From assembly GCA_963807735.1 (NCBI GenBank), contig CAWEDI010000024.1:558001-622000 (forward strand): DNA of 64,000 nt. Direction: 5' to 3'. A program made the position numbers and the translations under genes. Below the pieces are notes generated by a model. It was not told the DNA's origin and made no database searches. It was given only the letters and a program-made list of their open reading frames with translations. Positions 10,158 through 19,193 of the stretch are shown here, piece after piece. This stretch comes from Roseiarcus sp963807735. Its GTDB lineage: Bacteria > Pseudomonadota > Alphaproteobacteria > Rhizobiales > Beijerinckiaceae. Numbering within the stretch: position 1 is the stretch's first letter; the number at the start of each line of letters is the position of its first letter.

Positions 10158-10410
10158 TCAGGCACTCCGCATCGGGGTCATTCCGTAGAACCATCGGCCT
10201 CTATGGGTTCGCAAGCTGTTGTACTCCGACATCCGGACCTCAAGATCGCCTGCCATTCGGCGAAGCTCATGTAGATCCTCGTGCCGAAGGCGACGCGGTT
10301 GAACGTTTCCAGCAAGGTTCGATTGAAACGCTCGAAGACGCCCCGCCAAATAAAACTCACAAGCATAGCTCGCGAGCCCGCCGCAATATTCGTTTTCGCG
10401 GTCGGGCCAT
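10158..10410 (-). mobile_element. IS481-like transposase remnant, frameshifted and deleted
   Basis: Read on the minus strand, successive frames give pieces of a DDE transposase C-terminus: ENEYCGGLASYACEFYLAG (near 10345-10405), then VFERFNRTLLETFNRVAFGT and IYMSFAEWQAI, then SEYNSLRTHRGRWFYGMTPM. These match the IS481/IS3-type order of the E-Y-C-G strand, the ERFNRTLL helix and the YNxxRxHxGRxxxGxTP end. The usual PQTNG linker is missing and at least one frameshift separates the last two pieces. No terminal inverted repeats or target duplication are visible. It sits just 3' of the E2 gene, where an E3 gene might be expected. Confidence 0.75.
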
Positions 10411-10427
10411 TGTTTAGATAGGCGTGT

Positions 10428-11640
10428 TTAATCGCCGAGGAACATGACGGTCGGCCTTTCCAGCAGTTCCCGAATGCGGCGGATGAACAGCGCCGCGTTC
10501 TGGCCGTCAATCACGCGATGATCGAACGACGACGAGAGGTTCATCATTTTGCGCGGGACAACCCGATCCTCTAGCCACATCGGCCGCGTCGCGATACGAT
10601 TGACGCCGACGATCGCAACCTCAGGCTTGTTGATGATCGGCGTGGTGACGATACCGCCGAGTTCGCCGAGGCTGGTAATGCTGATCGTCGAATTGGACAG
10701 CTCCTCGCGCTTCGCCGATCCGTCGCGGGCGGCCTCCGCGAGGCGTTTGATTTCTGCCGCGCAGCCCCACAAGCCATAGGACTCCGCGTTGCGTAGGACC
10801 GGCGCCATCAGACCGACCGGTGTCTGCGTGGCGACGCCGATATGGACCGGACCATATTGGGTGATGACGCCCCGATCGTCGTCAAACAATGCGTTCATCT
10901 CCGGGAACTCGAGGACGGCGGCGACGATCGCTCGCGCAATGAACGGCAAAACCGTGAGCTTCTGTCGAGTCCCCGCGTATTTGTGGTTGAGACGATGGCG
11001 CAAATCCTCGAGCGCGGTCATGTCGATTTCCTCGAACATAGGAGAAGTGCGCGATACGCTGCGACGCCTCCGCCATCTTCTCCGCGATTTTCCGTCGCAG
11101 GCCGACGACTTTGATCTCCCTCGCGCCAGAGCGATGGCGAGGTCCCGCCGCGGGCGCCGGCTTGGGCTTGCTCACGAAGGCGTCGAGATCCTCGTGCGCG
11201 ATGCGGCCGCCCGGCAACGTCCCCGCGACCTCGCAAAGATCGACGCCGAATTCGCGAGCGCGACGGCGAACCGCCGGCGCCGCGACGGGCCTTTCTGTCG
11301 GTCGCGGCGGGGGCTCGTGCCCGGCGGCTCGTGGCGCGACGGGCAGCGCCCGCGGCGCGACTTGGACCTCGAGGGTTCGTTCGCGCGGCGAGGCCGATCC
11401 GTCGACTTCGATGGCGACGAGTTTGCCGCCCACAGCAACGACCGTCCCGACCTCTCCGCCACATTCGACGACCACGCCCGAGACCGGAGAGGGGATTTCG
11501 ACAGTAGCCTTGTCGGTCATCACGGCCAGAAGGATCTGGTCCTCGCGAACGTGGTCGCCGGGCTTGACTTGCCATTCCACGATTTCGGCCTCGGCGACGC
11601 CTTCGCCGATGTCGCGCAGCTTCACCTGCTGAACCGTCAT
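10428..11640 (-). CDS. bkdB: Branched-chain 2-oxoacid dehydrogenase E2 (lipoyl transacylase), one frameshift
   Basis: Dihydrolipoamide acyltransferase core of the complex. Domains in order: lipoyl domain (1-78, lipoyl Lys44 in TDKATVEIP), Pro/Ala linker, E3/E1-binding domain (about 119-155, AVRRRAREFGVDLCEVAGTL and GRIAHEDL), then the catalytic domain with FDHRVIDG near the end, its active-site His intact. The reading frame breaks near 11,035: IAHFSYV should continue with EEIDMTALEDL, which lies in the next frame; one extra C explains it. It follows the E1-beta gene by 1 bp. The break may be a sequencing error, since all motifs survive. Confidence 0.85.
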
Positions 11641-11641
11641 G

Positions 11642-12655
11642 TCAGGGCTCCATGGCTTGGAGCAGCGCGCGTCCGACGCGCGCCGGGCCCGGAAAATAGT
11701 CCCACTCCTGCGCGTGCGGGTAGGGCGTGTCGTAGCCGGTCACGCGCCGCACCGGCGCTTCCAGATGATAGAAACATCGCTCCTGCACCTCGGCGGCGAG
11801 TTCGGCGCCGAATCCCGAGGTGCGCGTCGCCTCGTGCACGACCACGCATCGGCCGGTCTTCAGCACGGACGTCACGATCGTCTCGATGTCGAGCGGCACA
11901 AGCGTGCGCAGGTCGATGATTTCAGCGTCGAGACCGGTCTCGTTCGCGGCGGCCTCCGCGACATGCACCATCGTGCCATAGGCCAATACGGTCACGGAGC
12001 TTCCGGCGCGACGGATCGCCGCTTTGCCGATCAGCGTGGTATAATGGCCCTCCGGCGTCTCCGCGAGTTCGTGGCGCGACCAAGGCACGACCGGATTTTC
12101 GTGATGACCGTCGAAAGGACCATTGTATAACCGCTTGGGCTCCAGGAAAATGACGGGATCGTCGTCCTCGATCGCCGCGATCAACAGGCCTTTGGCGTCG
12201 CGTGGATTGGAGGGCATGACGGTCTTCAATCCCGCGACATGGGTGAAAAGCGATTCGGGACTCTGGCTGTGCGTCTGCGCGCCGAAGATGCCGCCGCCGC
12301 AGGGCATCCTCACAACCATCGGCGCGGTGAATCCGCCGGCGGAGCGAAAGCGCAGGCGCGCCGCCTCGGAAACGATCTGGTCGTAGCCGGGATACATGTA
12401 ATCGGCGAACTGGATTTCGCTGATTGGGCGCAGGCCGTAGGCCGCTATTCCCACCGCGGCGCCGATGATGCCGGTTTCGGAGATCGGCGTGTCGAAACAG
12501 CGAGCGGCTCCGTATTTCCGTTGCAGACCCTCGGTGCAGCGGAACACGCCCCCGAAGAAGCCGACGTCCTGTCCAAAGACGACGACCCGTTCGTCGAGCC
12601 CCATCATAACGTCCATCGCGTCCCGGATGGCTTCGATCATCGTCATTCGGGCCAT
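11642..12655 (-). CDS. bkdA2: Branched-chain 2-oxoacid dehydrogenase E1 beta subunit
   Basis: A 337-residue transketolase-like subunit. The start is set at the ATG at 12655, where the family N-terminus (MTMIEAIRDAMDVMMGLDER) begins; the open frame extends further upstream only as antisense-like sequence over E1-alpha. Conserved VVFGQDVGFFGGVFRCTEGL, DTPISETGIIGAAVG and EIQFADYMYPGYDQIVSEAA are all present. The C-terminal TK_C domain includes CVVVHEATRTSGFGAELAA. With E1-alpha it decarboxylates branched-chain 2-oxoacids on thiamine diphosphate. It lies 2 bp after E1-alpha and 1 bp before E2, a tight operon. Confidence 0.94.
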   Translation of the reverse strand: MARMTMIEAIRDAMDVMMGLDERVVVFGQDVGFFGGVFRCTEGLQRKYGAARCFDTPISETGIIGAAVGIAAYGLRPISEIQFADYMYPGYDQIVSEAARLRFRSAGGFTAPMVVRMPCGGGIFGAQTHSQSPESLFTHVAGLKTVMPSNPRDAKGLLIAAIEDDDPVIFLEPKRLYNGPFDGHHENPVVPWSRHELAETPEGHYTTLIGKAAIRRAGSSVTVLAYGTMVHVAEAAANETGLDAEIIDLRTLVPLDIETIVTSVLKTGRCVVVHEATRTSGFGAELAAEVQERCFYHLEAPVRRVTGYDTPYPHAQEWDYFPGPARVGRALLQAMEP

Positions 12656-12657
12656 GG

Positions 12658-13896
12658 TCAGAGCTCCATTTGCTGGCGTTGTTCGCGTAGATGCCAAGGC
12701 ATCTCCTTGTAGACGTCCTCGAACATTTCGCCGGGGCTCGGTTTTGGGCCATCGTGCAAGGCGCCGTAACTCGCCGCCTCCTTGGCGGCGACGGCGACCT
12801 CCTCCTCCAACTGCGCCGCGAGCTGAATGTGGCGCTCCTCGCTCCATTCCCCGAGCGAGACGAGATGGCGTTTCAACCGGTCGATCGGGTCGCCCAAGGG
12901 CCAGGCGGCCGGGTCGTCGCGCGGCCGGTATTTGGAGGGATCGTCCGAGGTGGAGTGCGGCGCCACGCGATAGGTCACCCATTCAATCAGGGTTGGCCCG
13001 AGTCCCTGGCGCGCCCGCGACGTCGCCCAACCGGCTGCCGCGACGACGGCGAGATAATCGTTGCCGTCGACCCGCAGCGACGGGATGCCGTAGCCGTGAG
13101 CGCGGGCGGCGAACGTCGTGCTTTCGCCGCCCGCGATAGCTTGGTTGGTGGAGATCGCCCACTGATTGTTGACGACGTTCAGAACCACCGGCGGCCGGTA
13201 CACCGAGGCGAACACCAGCGCCGCATGAAAGTCGCTTTCCGCCGTGGCGCCGTCGCCGATCCAGGCCACCGCAATTTTCGTGTCGCCGCGGATCGCCGCA
13301 GCCATCGCCCAACCTACCGCCTGGATGTATTGCGTGCCGAGGTTTCCGGAGATCGAGAAGAATCCGGCCTCCGGCGCCGAATAAAACACTGGCAACTGGC
13401 GACCCTTCATACGATCCCTGGAGTTGGACAGCACTTGGCACATCATGTCGACCAGCGGCCAGTTCTGCGCGATCAACAAGCCTTGCTGCCGGTAGGTCGG
13501 AAAATTCATGTCGCCCTTGGCTAACACCGCCTGGAATGCGCAAGCCACGGCTTCCTCGCCTGTGCATTGCATGTAGAAAGACGTCTGGCCTTGCCGCTGC
13601 ATTCGCAACATGCGGGCGTCATAGGCGCGGGTCTTCATCATGGCGCGCAAGCCGTCTCGCATCGCCTCGGCGGCGAGAGCGGGCGCCCAGGGGCCTCTGG
13701 CCAGGCCGTCGTCATCGAGCACGCGAATTAGCGCGTAGGCGAGATCGCGCGTCTCCGCCTCCGACGTATCCAACGCCGGCCGGCGGATTTCGCCTGCGGC
13801 GGAGAACGAGAGATTGGCGTAGCGGCTGTCGTGGCCAGGCCTCGCCGGCGGCTCCGGGACGTGGAGTGTGGAGGACGAGATTGACGGCATTTGCAC
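12658..13896 (-). CDS. bkdA1: Branched-chain 2-oxoacid dehydrogenase E1 alpha subunit
   Basis: A 412-residue thiamine-diphosphate subunit. The ThDP motif is complete: GDGATAESDFHAALVFASVY, ending in NNQWAIS. FYMQCTGEEAVACAFQAVL and FPTYRQQGLLIAQNWPLVDM are typical of the branched-chain rather than pyruvate enzyme. The phosphorylation-loop-like YRVAPHSTSDDPSKYRP is present, as in all BCKDH alpha chains. The N-terminal ~60-residue extension is normal for the bacterial form. It is the first gene of the minus-strand operon and faces the Lrp-family gene across a 153-bp divergent region. Confidence 0.95.
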   Translation of the reverse strand: MQMPSISSSTLHVPEPPARPGHDSRYANLSFSAAGEIRRPALDTSEAETRDLAYALIRVLDDDGLARGPWAPALAAEAMRDGLRAMMKTRAYDARMLRMQRQGQTSFYMQCTGEEAVACAFQAVLAKGDMNFPTYRQQGLLIAQNWPLVDMMCQVLSNSRDRMKGRQLPVFYSAPEAGFFSISGNLGTQYIQAVGWAMAAAIRGDTKIAVAWIGDGATAESDFHAALVFASVYRPPVVLNVVNNQWAISTNQAIAGGESTTFAARAHGYGIPSLRVDGNDYLAVVAAAGWATSRARQGLGPTLIEWVTYRVAPHSTSDDPSKYRPRDDPAAWPLGDPIDRLKRHLVSLGEWSEERHIQLAAQLEEEVAVAAKEAASYGALHDGPKPSPGEMFEDVYKEMPWHLREQRQQMEL

Positions 13897-14049
13897 TCTC
13901 CCCGAGCGGGTTGAATCCGGAGCGTTGGCAGGAGGCCTGCTATGCTAACTGGCTAGCTTAAGAGGGCTTGCTCGAGGATTGTTACTGTTTATTTCCTCGA
14001 ATCGCCCTATCTTCAGAAGATTCGTCCGTAGAATTGGAATTTTGAAGCC
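13897..14049. promoter_or_regulatory. Divergent control region between the bkd operon and its Lrp-type regulator
   Basis: This gap must hold both promoters. It contains the inverted repeat CGAGGA/TCCTCG (13973-13978 and 13994-13999) around an AT-rich core, a plausible site for the Lrp-type protein. In Pseudomonas the homologous BkdR binds the equivalent divergent region and activates bkd; applying this here is inference from gene order and family. Confidence 0.4.
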
Positions 14050-14553
14050 ATGACGTCTGCATCCGAGCGCCTTCGCAAAAGGCGCGAGCTTGATTTGACA
14101 GATCGGAAAATCCTCTCCGCGTTACGCGCCAACGGCCGATTGTCCATCAACGAACTCGCCGAAAAAGTAGGACTCTCGCCCTCGCCCTGCTGGACCAGGG
14201 TCAAGCAATTGGAAGGGAGCGGCGTGATCGAAGGCTATGCCGCGATTATCGATCAGGCGATGATCGGGTTGCGCGACATTGTGTTCGTCGAGATCACGCT
14301 GGAGAAACATGATGACAAAGTCCTGGAGCGTTTTGGCGCGGCGCTGGCGCAAATGCCGCGGGTGCTCGAGGCGCATCTGGTGACCGGCGAATACGACTAC
14401 CTCGTGAAGGTCGCCATCGCCGATACGGCGGACTACGAGCGCTTTCTGCGCGAGCATCTCTATCGGATCGAAGGCATCCGCCACTCGCGCTCCACGTTCT
14501 CGCTTCGTGCGCTCAAGCGGGTGGTCTCGGTCGACCCTTTGGCGATGGTTTGA
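14050..14553 (+). CDS. bkdR: Lrp/AsnC-family regulator, probable BkdR
   Basis: A 167-residue leucine-responsive-type regulator. The helix-turn-helix lies at about residues 16-62 (LDLTDRKILSALRANGRLSI, then LAEKVGLSPSPCWTRVKQLE). The RAM effector/oligomerisation domain follows, with the conserved VLEAHLVTGEYDYLVKVAI and IEGIRHSRSTFSLR. Length and both domains match BkdR, and its divergent position next to the E1-alpha gene fits an activator responding to branched-chain amino acids. It converges on the second E2-like gene, leaving 210 bp between them with no other gene seen. Confidence 0.9.
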   Translation: MTSASERLRKRRELDLTDRKILSALRANGRLSINELAEKVGLSPSPCWTRVKQLEGSGVIEGYAAIIDQAMIGLRDIVFVEITLEKHDDKVLERFGAALAQMPRVLEAHLVTGEYDYLVKVAIADTADYERFLREHLYRIEGIRHSRSTFSLRALKRVVSVDPLAMV

Positions 14554-14763
14554 AGCCACGTTAAATTGACGAGTCGCCAGCGCGCCGCACCGTTCTCGCA
14601 AAAGCAGCAAACCCGTGCGACGGCGTCGACCTTCGCGATTCCATTAAATTGCCTTCGTTTCGGCAATGTGAAGCAGATTCCTCTCTCGACGGCGGCGAAG
14701 AAACCGAGGGCGACTACGTCGTTGAGTTTCTTAAATTTCCCGGTCTCGTTCCACTCAAATGCA

Positions 14764-15945
14764 TTATGGCTCGATGAAGAGCTCCGCTGGGCTCTCCAAC
14801 AAGTGCTTGATTGCGCCGATAAAGCACGCGGCGTCCTCGGGCTTGATGATCCGTTGATCAAACGAACCCGTAAGGTTCATGATCTTGCGCGCCTCGAACC
14901 TGTTTTCGCGCCAAGCAGGACGAATCGAGAAGCGGTTAACGCCGATCGTTGCGACTTCGTCGGCGCGAATGAGCGGGAACATTGCGAGACCGCCAAAATC
15001 CCCCAGGCTTGCAATACTGATGGTTGGTTCAGCGGGCTCTCCGGAGTCGAGCAAACCGTTGTCCGGTCCCGCGGCGCCGGCTCGCATTTCGCCTTCGCAA
15101 TCCCATAGGGTGAGCGACCCCGCGTCGCGGAGCACGATGGCCGACCAACCGAACGAGATGCCGATATCGACGGCGTCGTATTCAATCACGACGTCCCGCG
15201 CGTCTTCGTATCGCGCGTTCATGTGGGGATGGTCGCGCAGGGCGGCGACTATCGCGCGGATTACGAACGGCAGCGTCGTCAATTCGCGCTTCGCCGCGCC
15301 CCATTTCACGTTGAGTCTCGCCCGCAAATCTTCACAGGCTGTCACGTCGACCTCCTCAACGTAGGAGAATTGCGGGACGCGACGGGCCACTGCGGACAGG
15401 CGCCGCGCATACTCCAGCCGCTCGCCCACGATTTCGATTTCTCGGCTATTCGCGCGGCGCGCTTCGCCGTTCAATCCTCTTGATCTCTTCGATGGCCTCC
15501 CGCCTCCATCGCTTTCAAATACCCGTGGCGTGACCCTCTTGTCGCTGCCGCCTGGTGTTTTTCCTTCTTCCGAATGGCGACCGTCTGGGGGACCTGCCCG
15601 GCGGCCTGTCCCAGCGCGTCCAGGCATCGCAACCGCGACCTGCGGGCCTTGGCCAGGCGACGATGATGGTTTGGGGTCCACTCGCGGATCGTGCTCAACT
15701 TCGGTTTGAGATTCGAGCACCACGAGCGGCGCGCCGACCCGGATCGTCTCGCCGACCGCGACGCCCAATCTGATGACCCTGCCGGAAGCGGTCGAGGGAA
15801 TCTCGACAGTGGCCTTGTCGGTCACGACCGCGGCGAGGATCTGGTCCTCCTCAACGATGTCGTCAACCGCGACATGCCACTCGGCGACTTCTGCTTCAGC
15901 GACGCCTTCGGCGACGTCCGGCAGTTCGACGATTATGGTGCGCAT
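14764..15945 (-). CDS. E2-like lipoyl acyltransferase paralogue lacking the catalytic histidine
   Basis: A 393-residue intact frame. It has a good lipoyl domain with Lys44 in TDKATVEIP, a long charged linker in which no E3-binding domain can be recognised, and a 2-oxoacid acyltransferase domain. In the catalytic loop the universal FDHRxxDG is FDQRIIKP, with Gln364 in place of the active-site His and the Asp-Gly also lost. The GLxxPV substrate-loop region is shortened to ISFGWSAIVLRDA. It aligns well with the other E2 around FSYVEEVDVTACEDLRARLN. It probably cannot transfer acyl groups and may be a structural or lipoyl-carrier subunit, or a decaying duplicate. Confidence 0.82.
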   Translation of the reverse strand: MRTIIVELPDVAEGVAEAEVAEWHVAVDDIVEEDQILAAVVTDKATVEIPSTASGRVIRLGVAVGETIRVGAPLVVLESQTEVEHDPRVDPKPSSSPGQGPQVAVAMPGRAGTGRRAGPPDGRHSEEGKTPGGSDKRVTPRVFESDGGGRPSKRSRGLNGEARRANSREIEIVGERLEYARRLSAVARRVPQFSYVEEVDVTACEDLRARLNVKWGAAKRELTTLPFVIRAIVAALRDHPHMNARYEDARDVVIEYDAVDIGISFGWSAIVLRDAGSLTLWDCEGEMRAGAAGPDNGLLDSGEPAEPTISIASLGDFGGLAMFPLIRADEVATIGVNRFSIRPAWRENRFEARKIMNLTGSFDQRIIKPEDAACFIGAIKHLLESPAELFIEP

Positions 15946-16030
15946 CGCGATTTCCGCATATTCGGCCGATTGAAGACTCCGACGATAGCCCCAAGTCGAG
16001 ATTTCTTATACCGGGTTCGATCCGACGCCT

Positions 16031-18271
16031 TCACATTTTGAGCACCTGCCGGGAAACGATGTCCCGCTGAACCTCGGAGCAACCGCCATAAATGGTTGCC
16101 GGCAGCGCTTGAATCCATAGCGCGGAGGGCGCCGCCTCGTCCGCCTGCTCCCCACCCTCCACATACCCCGCGTGCTCGCCCGAAATATCGACGATCAACT
16201 GCGTAATGCGCCGGTACAGCTCAGTCTGGTTGATCTTGAGCATCGAGACGTCGGGACCGAGCTCCTCGCGTCGGCGCACTTTGTCGAGATAGATTTCGTA
16301 GAGCGCCGCGTGATCCTTGATGTCTGCGACCAACTCCGCGAAGGAATCGCCGAACGAGGGATCCTCCGACACGCCAAGGCCGCGCGCGATCCTATACAGA
16401 CGCGCCGCCGCCTTCGACGACTGCGCGAGCGACCCAAGGAAAATGCGCTCGAATCCAAGCAGGGCCTTGGCAATGCCCCAGCCCTTGTTGACTGGCCCTA
16501 CCAGCGAATCCTTCGGCACACGGACATTGTCGAAAAAGATGTCGCAGAACTCGTCATGCATCGCGAGGTTCTTGAAAGGTCGCACCGTCACGCCCGGCGC
16601 GCTGGCGGGAATCAGCAACACGCTGATGCCCTCCTGCTTCTTCGCGGTTTTGTCTGTTCGCGCGAGTATATAGAACCAATTGGCGTCGTCGGCGAGCGTG
16701 GTCCAGGTCTTTTGCCCGTTGACGACCCATTCATCGCCCACCAGTTCCGCGCTGGTCCGCAGGCTTGCGAGATCGGATCCGGCGCCTGGCTCGCTGTAGC
16801 CCTGCGCCCAAATGTGCTCACCGCTGAGAATCTTCGGCAAAAAGCGTTCCCGCTGTTCCCGCGTGCCAAAATTCATCAGCAGCGGGCCGACCATGATCAC
16901 CCCTTGGTCGGCGAACCGGGAGCAACCGAAGCGATCCATCTCTTCGATCATGATGAGTCGCTTGGCGGCCGAAAGCTCCATTCCGCCATATTCGCGCGGC
17001 CACCCGGGAGCGAGCCAGCCTTGCTTGGCGAGGCGCTGGTACCACGGCATCGTCGCGCTGCATCGCGATCGGTAGGTCGCGAAGCGCGGCAGTTCTTTGG
17101 GATAGTTCTGTTCGATCCAGGCCCGCGCCATCGCCCGGAACGCCTCGTCGGTCATTTCGTTGTAGTCGGCGGTGGCCGCGGCGTCCTGAGGCGGCGAGGC
17201 GCTCTCAGTCTCCGAATCTTCCATCCAGGAAGACGCGCCGCCGAGCGCGACGAAGCGGCGACGGTGCGCCTTCGCTGAACCGAAGCGATTGCAGAGGGTC
17301 AGGATCTTGCGGACGTAGAGGCCAATGTCCGCCTCGTCAGTATAACCCATTCCGCCGTGCAATTGCACCGCTAGGTTGGCGGCCGTCATCGCTGATGTCG
17401 AGGCTCGCGCTTTGGCGCGAGATACCGCCATCGCGAGCTCGGACGGCTCGGCGGCGCTATCGAATAAACCGGCGGTTTCGTCGAGCGTGGCGCGCGTGAC
17501 TTCGAGATGTATCTTCAGGTCTGCGAGGCGGTGCCGCACCGTCTGGAAATCGCCGATCGCCTGGCCAAACTGCTTTCGCGATTTTACGTAGTCTAGCGTT
17601 ATCTCGAATGCGCGCTCCATCGCGCCGAACAGATAAAAAGCGACCCCGAGCGTCATCTCCTCGTAGGCCGCGTCGAGCGAACCGGCGAGCGGATCGGCCG
17701 CCGCGCCGTCGAAGCGCACGGTCCCGAGGCGGCCCCCGTCTTGGCACGGCCGCGTCACGACGCTGACGCCCTCGGAATCGCGGCGCGCGAGCGCGAGGCC
17801 GCTATCGGTCGAGACCAGGAACGCGTCGGCGAGGTTCGCGTCGGCGACGAACAGCTTCGTTCCGAAGAGCTTGCCGGAGCTGAAGCGGGTCGTGGTCTGC
17901 GGGGCGATCGCGTTGGCGCTCTCCTGGGTCGCCGGCAGCACGACGAATTCGCCGGTCAGGAACCGGGCGAGCGTCGCATCGTCGAGCAATGCGGCGATCG
18001 CGCTTGCGACATAAGGTTCGGGCGCCAGCGCCGCGCCGAGTTCGGCGGCGATCTTGCCATATTCCATCATACCCAGTTCCGACCCGCCGCGCGCCTCGGA
18101 CACCCGCAGGCCCGACCAGCCCGCCGCGCACATGTCCTTCCAAACCGCGCGATCGAAGCCGGCGTCGCCGAAACGCTGGCGCCGCACGCGCGCGAGGTCG
18201 CCTTTGGAGGCGAACGCCGCGGCGCTGTCCTGGATGAGCCGGATCGATTCGAGTCGTTCGGTCGTCAGCAT
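16031..18271 (-). CDS. Fused double acyl-CoA dehydrogenase
   Basis: About 746 residues, twice the normal family length. The N-terminal half (to about 360) is one acyl-CoA dehydrogenase with a shortened middle domain and an end QLHGGMGYTDEADIGLYVRK. The C-terminal half is a second, more complete one: WAQGYSEPGAGSDLASLRT (FAD/substrate loop), VNGQKTWTTLADDANWFYI and the terminal GGCSEVQRDIVSRQVLKM. The start at 18271 has an AGGGAAG site five bases upstream; an ATG at 18310 is less likely. Fused pairs correspond to the heteromeric acyl-CoA dehydrogenases known for steroid side chains and other bulky acyl-CoAs. Its operon partners are an enoyl-CoA hydratase and an acyl-CoA synthetase. Confidence 0.88.
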   Translation of the reverse strand: MLTTERLESIRLIQDSAAAFASKGDLARVRRQRFGDAGFDRAVWKDMCAAGWSGLRVSEARGGSELGMMEYGKIAAELGAALAPEPYVASAIAALLDDATLARFLTGEFVVLPATQESANAIAPQTTTRFSSGKLFGTKLFVADANLADAFLVSTDSGLALARRDSEGVSVVTRPCQDGGRLGTVRFDGAAADPLAGSLDAAYEEMTLGVAFYLFGAMERAFEITLDYVKSRKQFGQAIGDFQTVRHRLADLKIHLEVTRATLDETAGLFDSAAEPSELAMAVSRAKARASTSAMTAANLAVQLHGGMGYTDEADIGLYVRKILTLCNRFGSAKAHRRRFVALGGASSWMEDSETESASPPQDAAATADYNEMTDEAFRAMARAWIEQNYPKELPRFATYRSRCSATMPWYQRLAKQGWLAPGWPREYGGMELSAAKRLIMIEEMDRFGCSRFADQGVIMVGPLLMNFGTREQRERFLPKILSGEHIWAQGYSEPGAGSDLASLRTSAELVGDEWVVNGQKTWTTLADDANWFYILARTDKTAKKQEGISVLLIPASAPGVTVRPFKNLAMHDEFCDIFFDNVRVPKDSLVGPVNKGWGIAKALLGFERIFLGSLAQSSKAAARLYRIARGLGVSEDPSFGDSFAELVADIKDHAALYEIYLDKVRRREELGPDVSMLKINQTELYRRITQLIVDISGEHAGYVEGGEQADEAAPSALWIQALPATIYGGCSEVQRDIVSRQVLKM

Positions 18272-18361
18272 GACGGCTTCCCTATTCCACGCCGCCCCAG
18301 ACATCATCAAACGCCTAGGGCCGAGCCATTTTCCTCATTTGAATTCCATGCGCGCCCGCAG

Positions 18362-19168
18362 TCAGATCTCCGAGGCGGGACCGTAGGCAGGACGCCGCCC
18401 GTCACGCAGCGCCTCATAACCCTCGCGCGCCTCGGGGCTCGCGAACGCCATCATTTCCATCGCCAGCGAAGCGTCGAACGTCGGCCACATGTTGCGCAGC
18501 CAGTTGTTGAGGGAATACTTGGTCAGCCTGACCGCCGACGGCGCCGCGGATGCGAGGCGGCGCGCGATCTCGAGGGCTTTCGCCTGCACCTGGTCGTCCT
18601 CGACGGACATAGTGACCAGACCGATACGATCCGCCTCCTCGCCAAGGATCGGATCGCCGAGCATCAGGTAATATTTCGCCTTTGCGAAGCTGCACAGCAA
18701 CGGCCAGAGAATCGCCGCGTGATCGCCGGCGGGAACGCCGATTCGTGTGTGCGGATCAACGATCTTGACTGTCTTGCCAGCAACAGAGATGTCGGCGAGC
18801 AACGCCAGCACGAGCCCGCCGCCGGCGGCCGCGCCGTTGATCGCCGAAATGACCGGTTTCGACATATGGATCATGTTCTCGACCATCTGCCGGCCATCGC
18901 GCCACATCCTTTCGCGCGTCGCATGGTCCTCTACGGTGCCTTGCAGCAGCGCGAAATCCGCGCCGGCGGAGAAGGCCTTGCCCTCGCCGGTGACAATGGC
19001 GACGCTGGTGTCAGGATCGGTATCAATCAGACGCCAGATCTCCGCCATGCCATGATGCATCTCGAAGTCCATCGCGTTCATGGGGCCGCGCGACATGGTG
19101 ACGCGCAAGACGCGATCGGCGGGCCGATCGAGTTTGATGGACGCGATAGGCGGATAGTGGCTGGTCAC
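18362..19168 (-). CDS. Enoyl-CoA hydratase/isomerase family protein
   Basis: A 268-residue crotonase-fold enzyme. The oxyanion-hole segments VTGEGKAFSAGADFALLQG and NGAAAGGGLVLALLADISVA are clear. Where classical hydratases have a catalytic Glu, the segment TRIGVPAGDHAAILWPLLCS has neither the Glu nor the PaaG-type Asp in the usual place, so the exact chemistry is unsure. It lies between the synthetase fragment upstream and the fused dehydrogenase downstream on the same strand, which points to a step of an acyl-CoA oxidation route. Confidence 0.85.
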   Translation of the reverse strand: MTSHYPPIASIKLDRPADRVLRVTMSRGPMNAMDFEMHHGMAEIWRLIDTDPDTSVAIVTGEGKAFSAGADFALLQGTVEDHATRERMWRDGRQMVENMIHMSKPVISAINGAAAGGGLVLALLADISVAGKTVKIVDPHTRIGVPAGDHAAILWPLLCSFAKAKYYLMLGDPILGEEADRIGLVTMSVEDDQVQAKALEIARRLASAAPSAVRLTKYSLNNWLRNMWPTFDASLAMEMMAFASPEAREGYEALRDGRRPAYGPASEI

Positions 19169-19193
19169 TGAAGCTCTTGTCGTCGTGCGCGAT

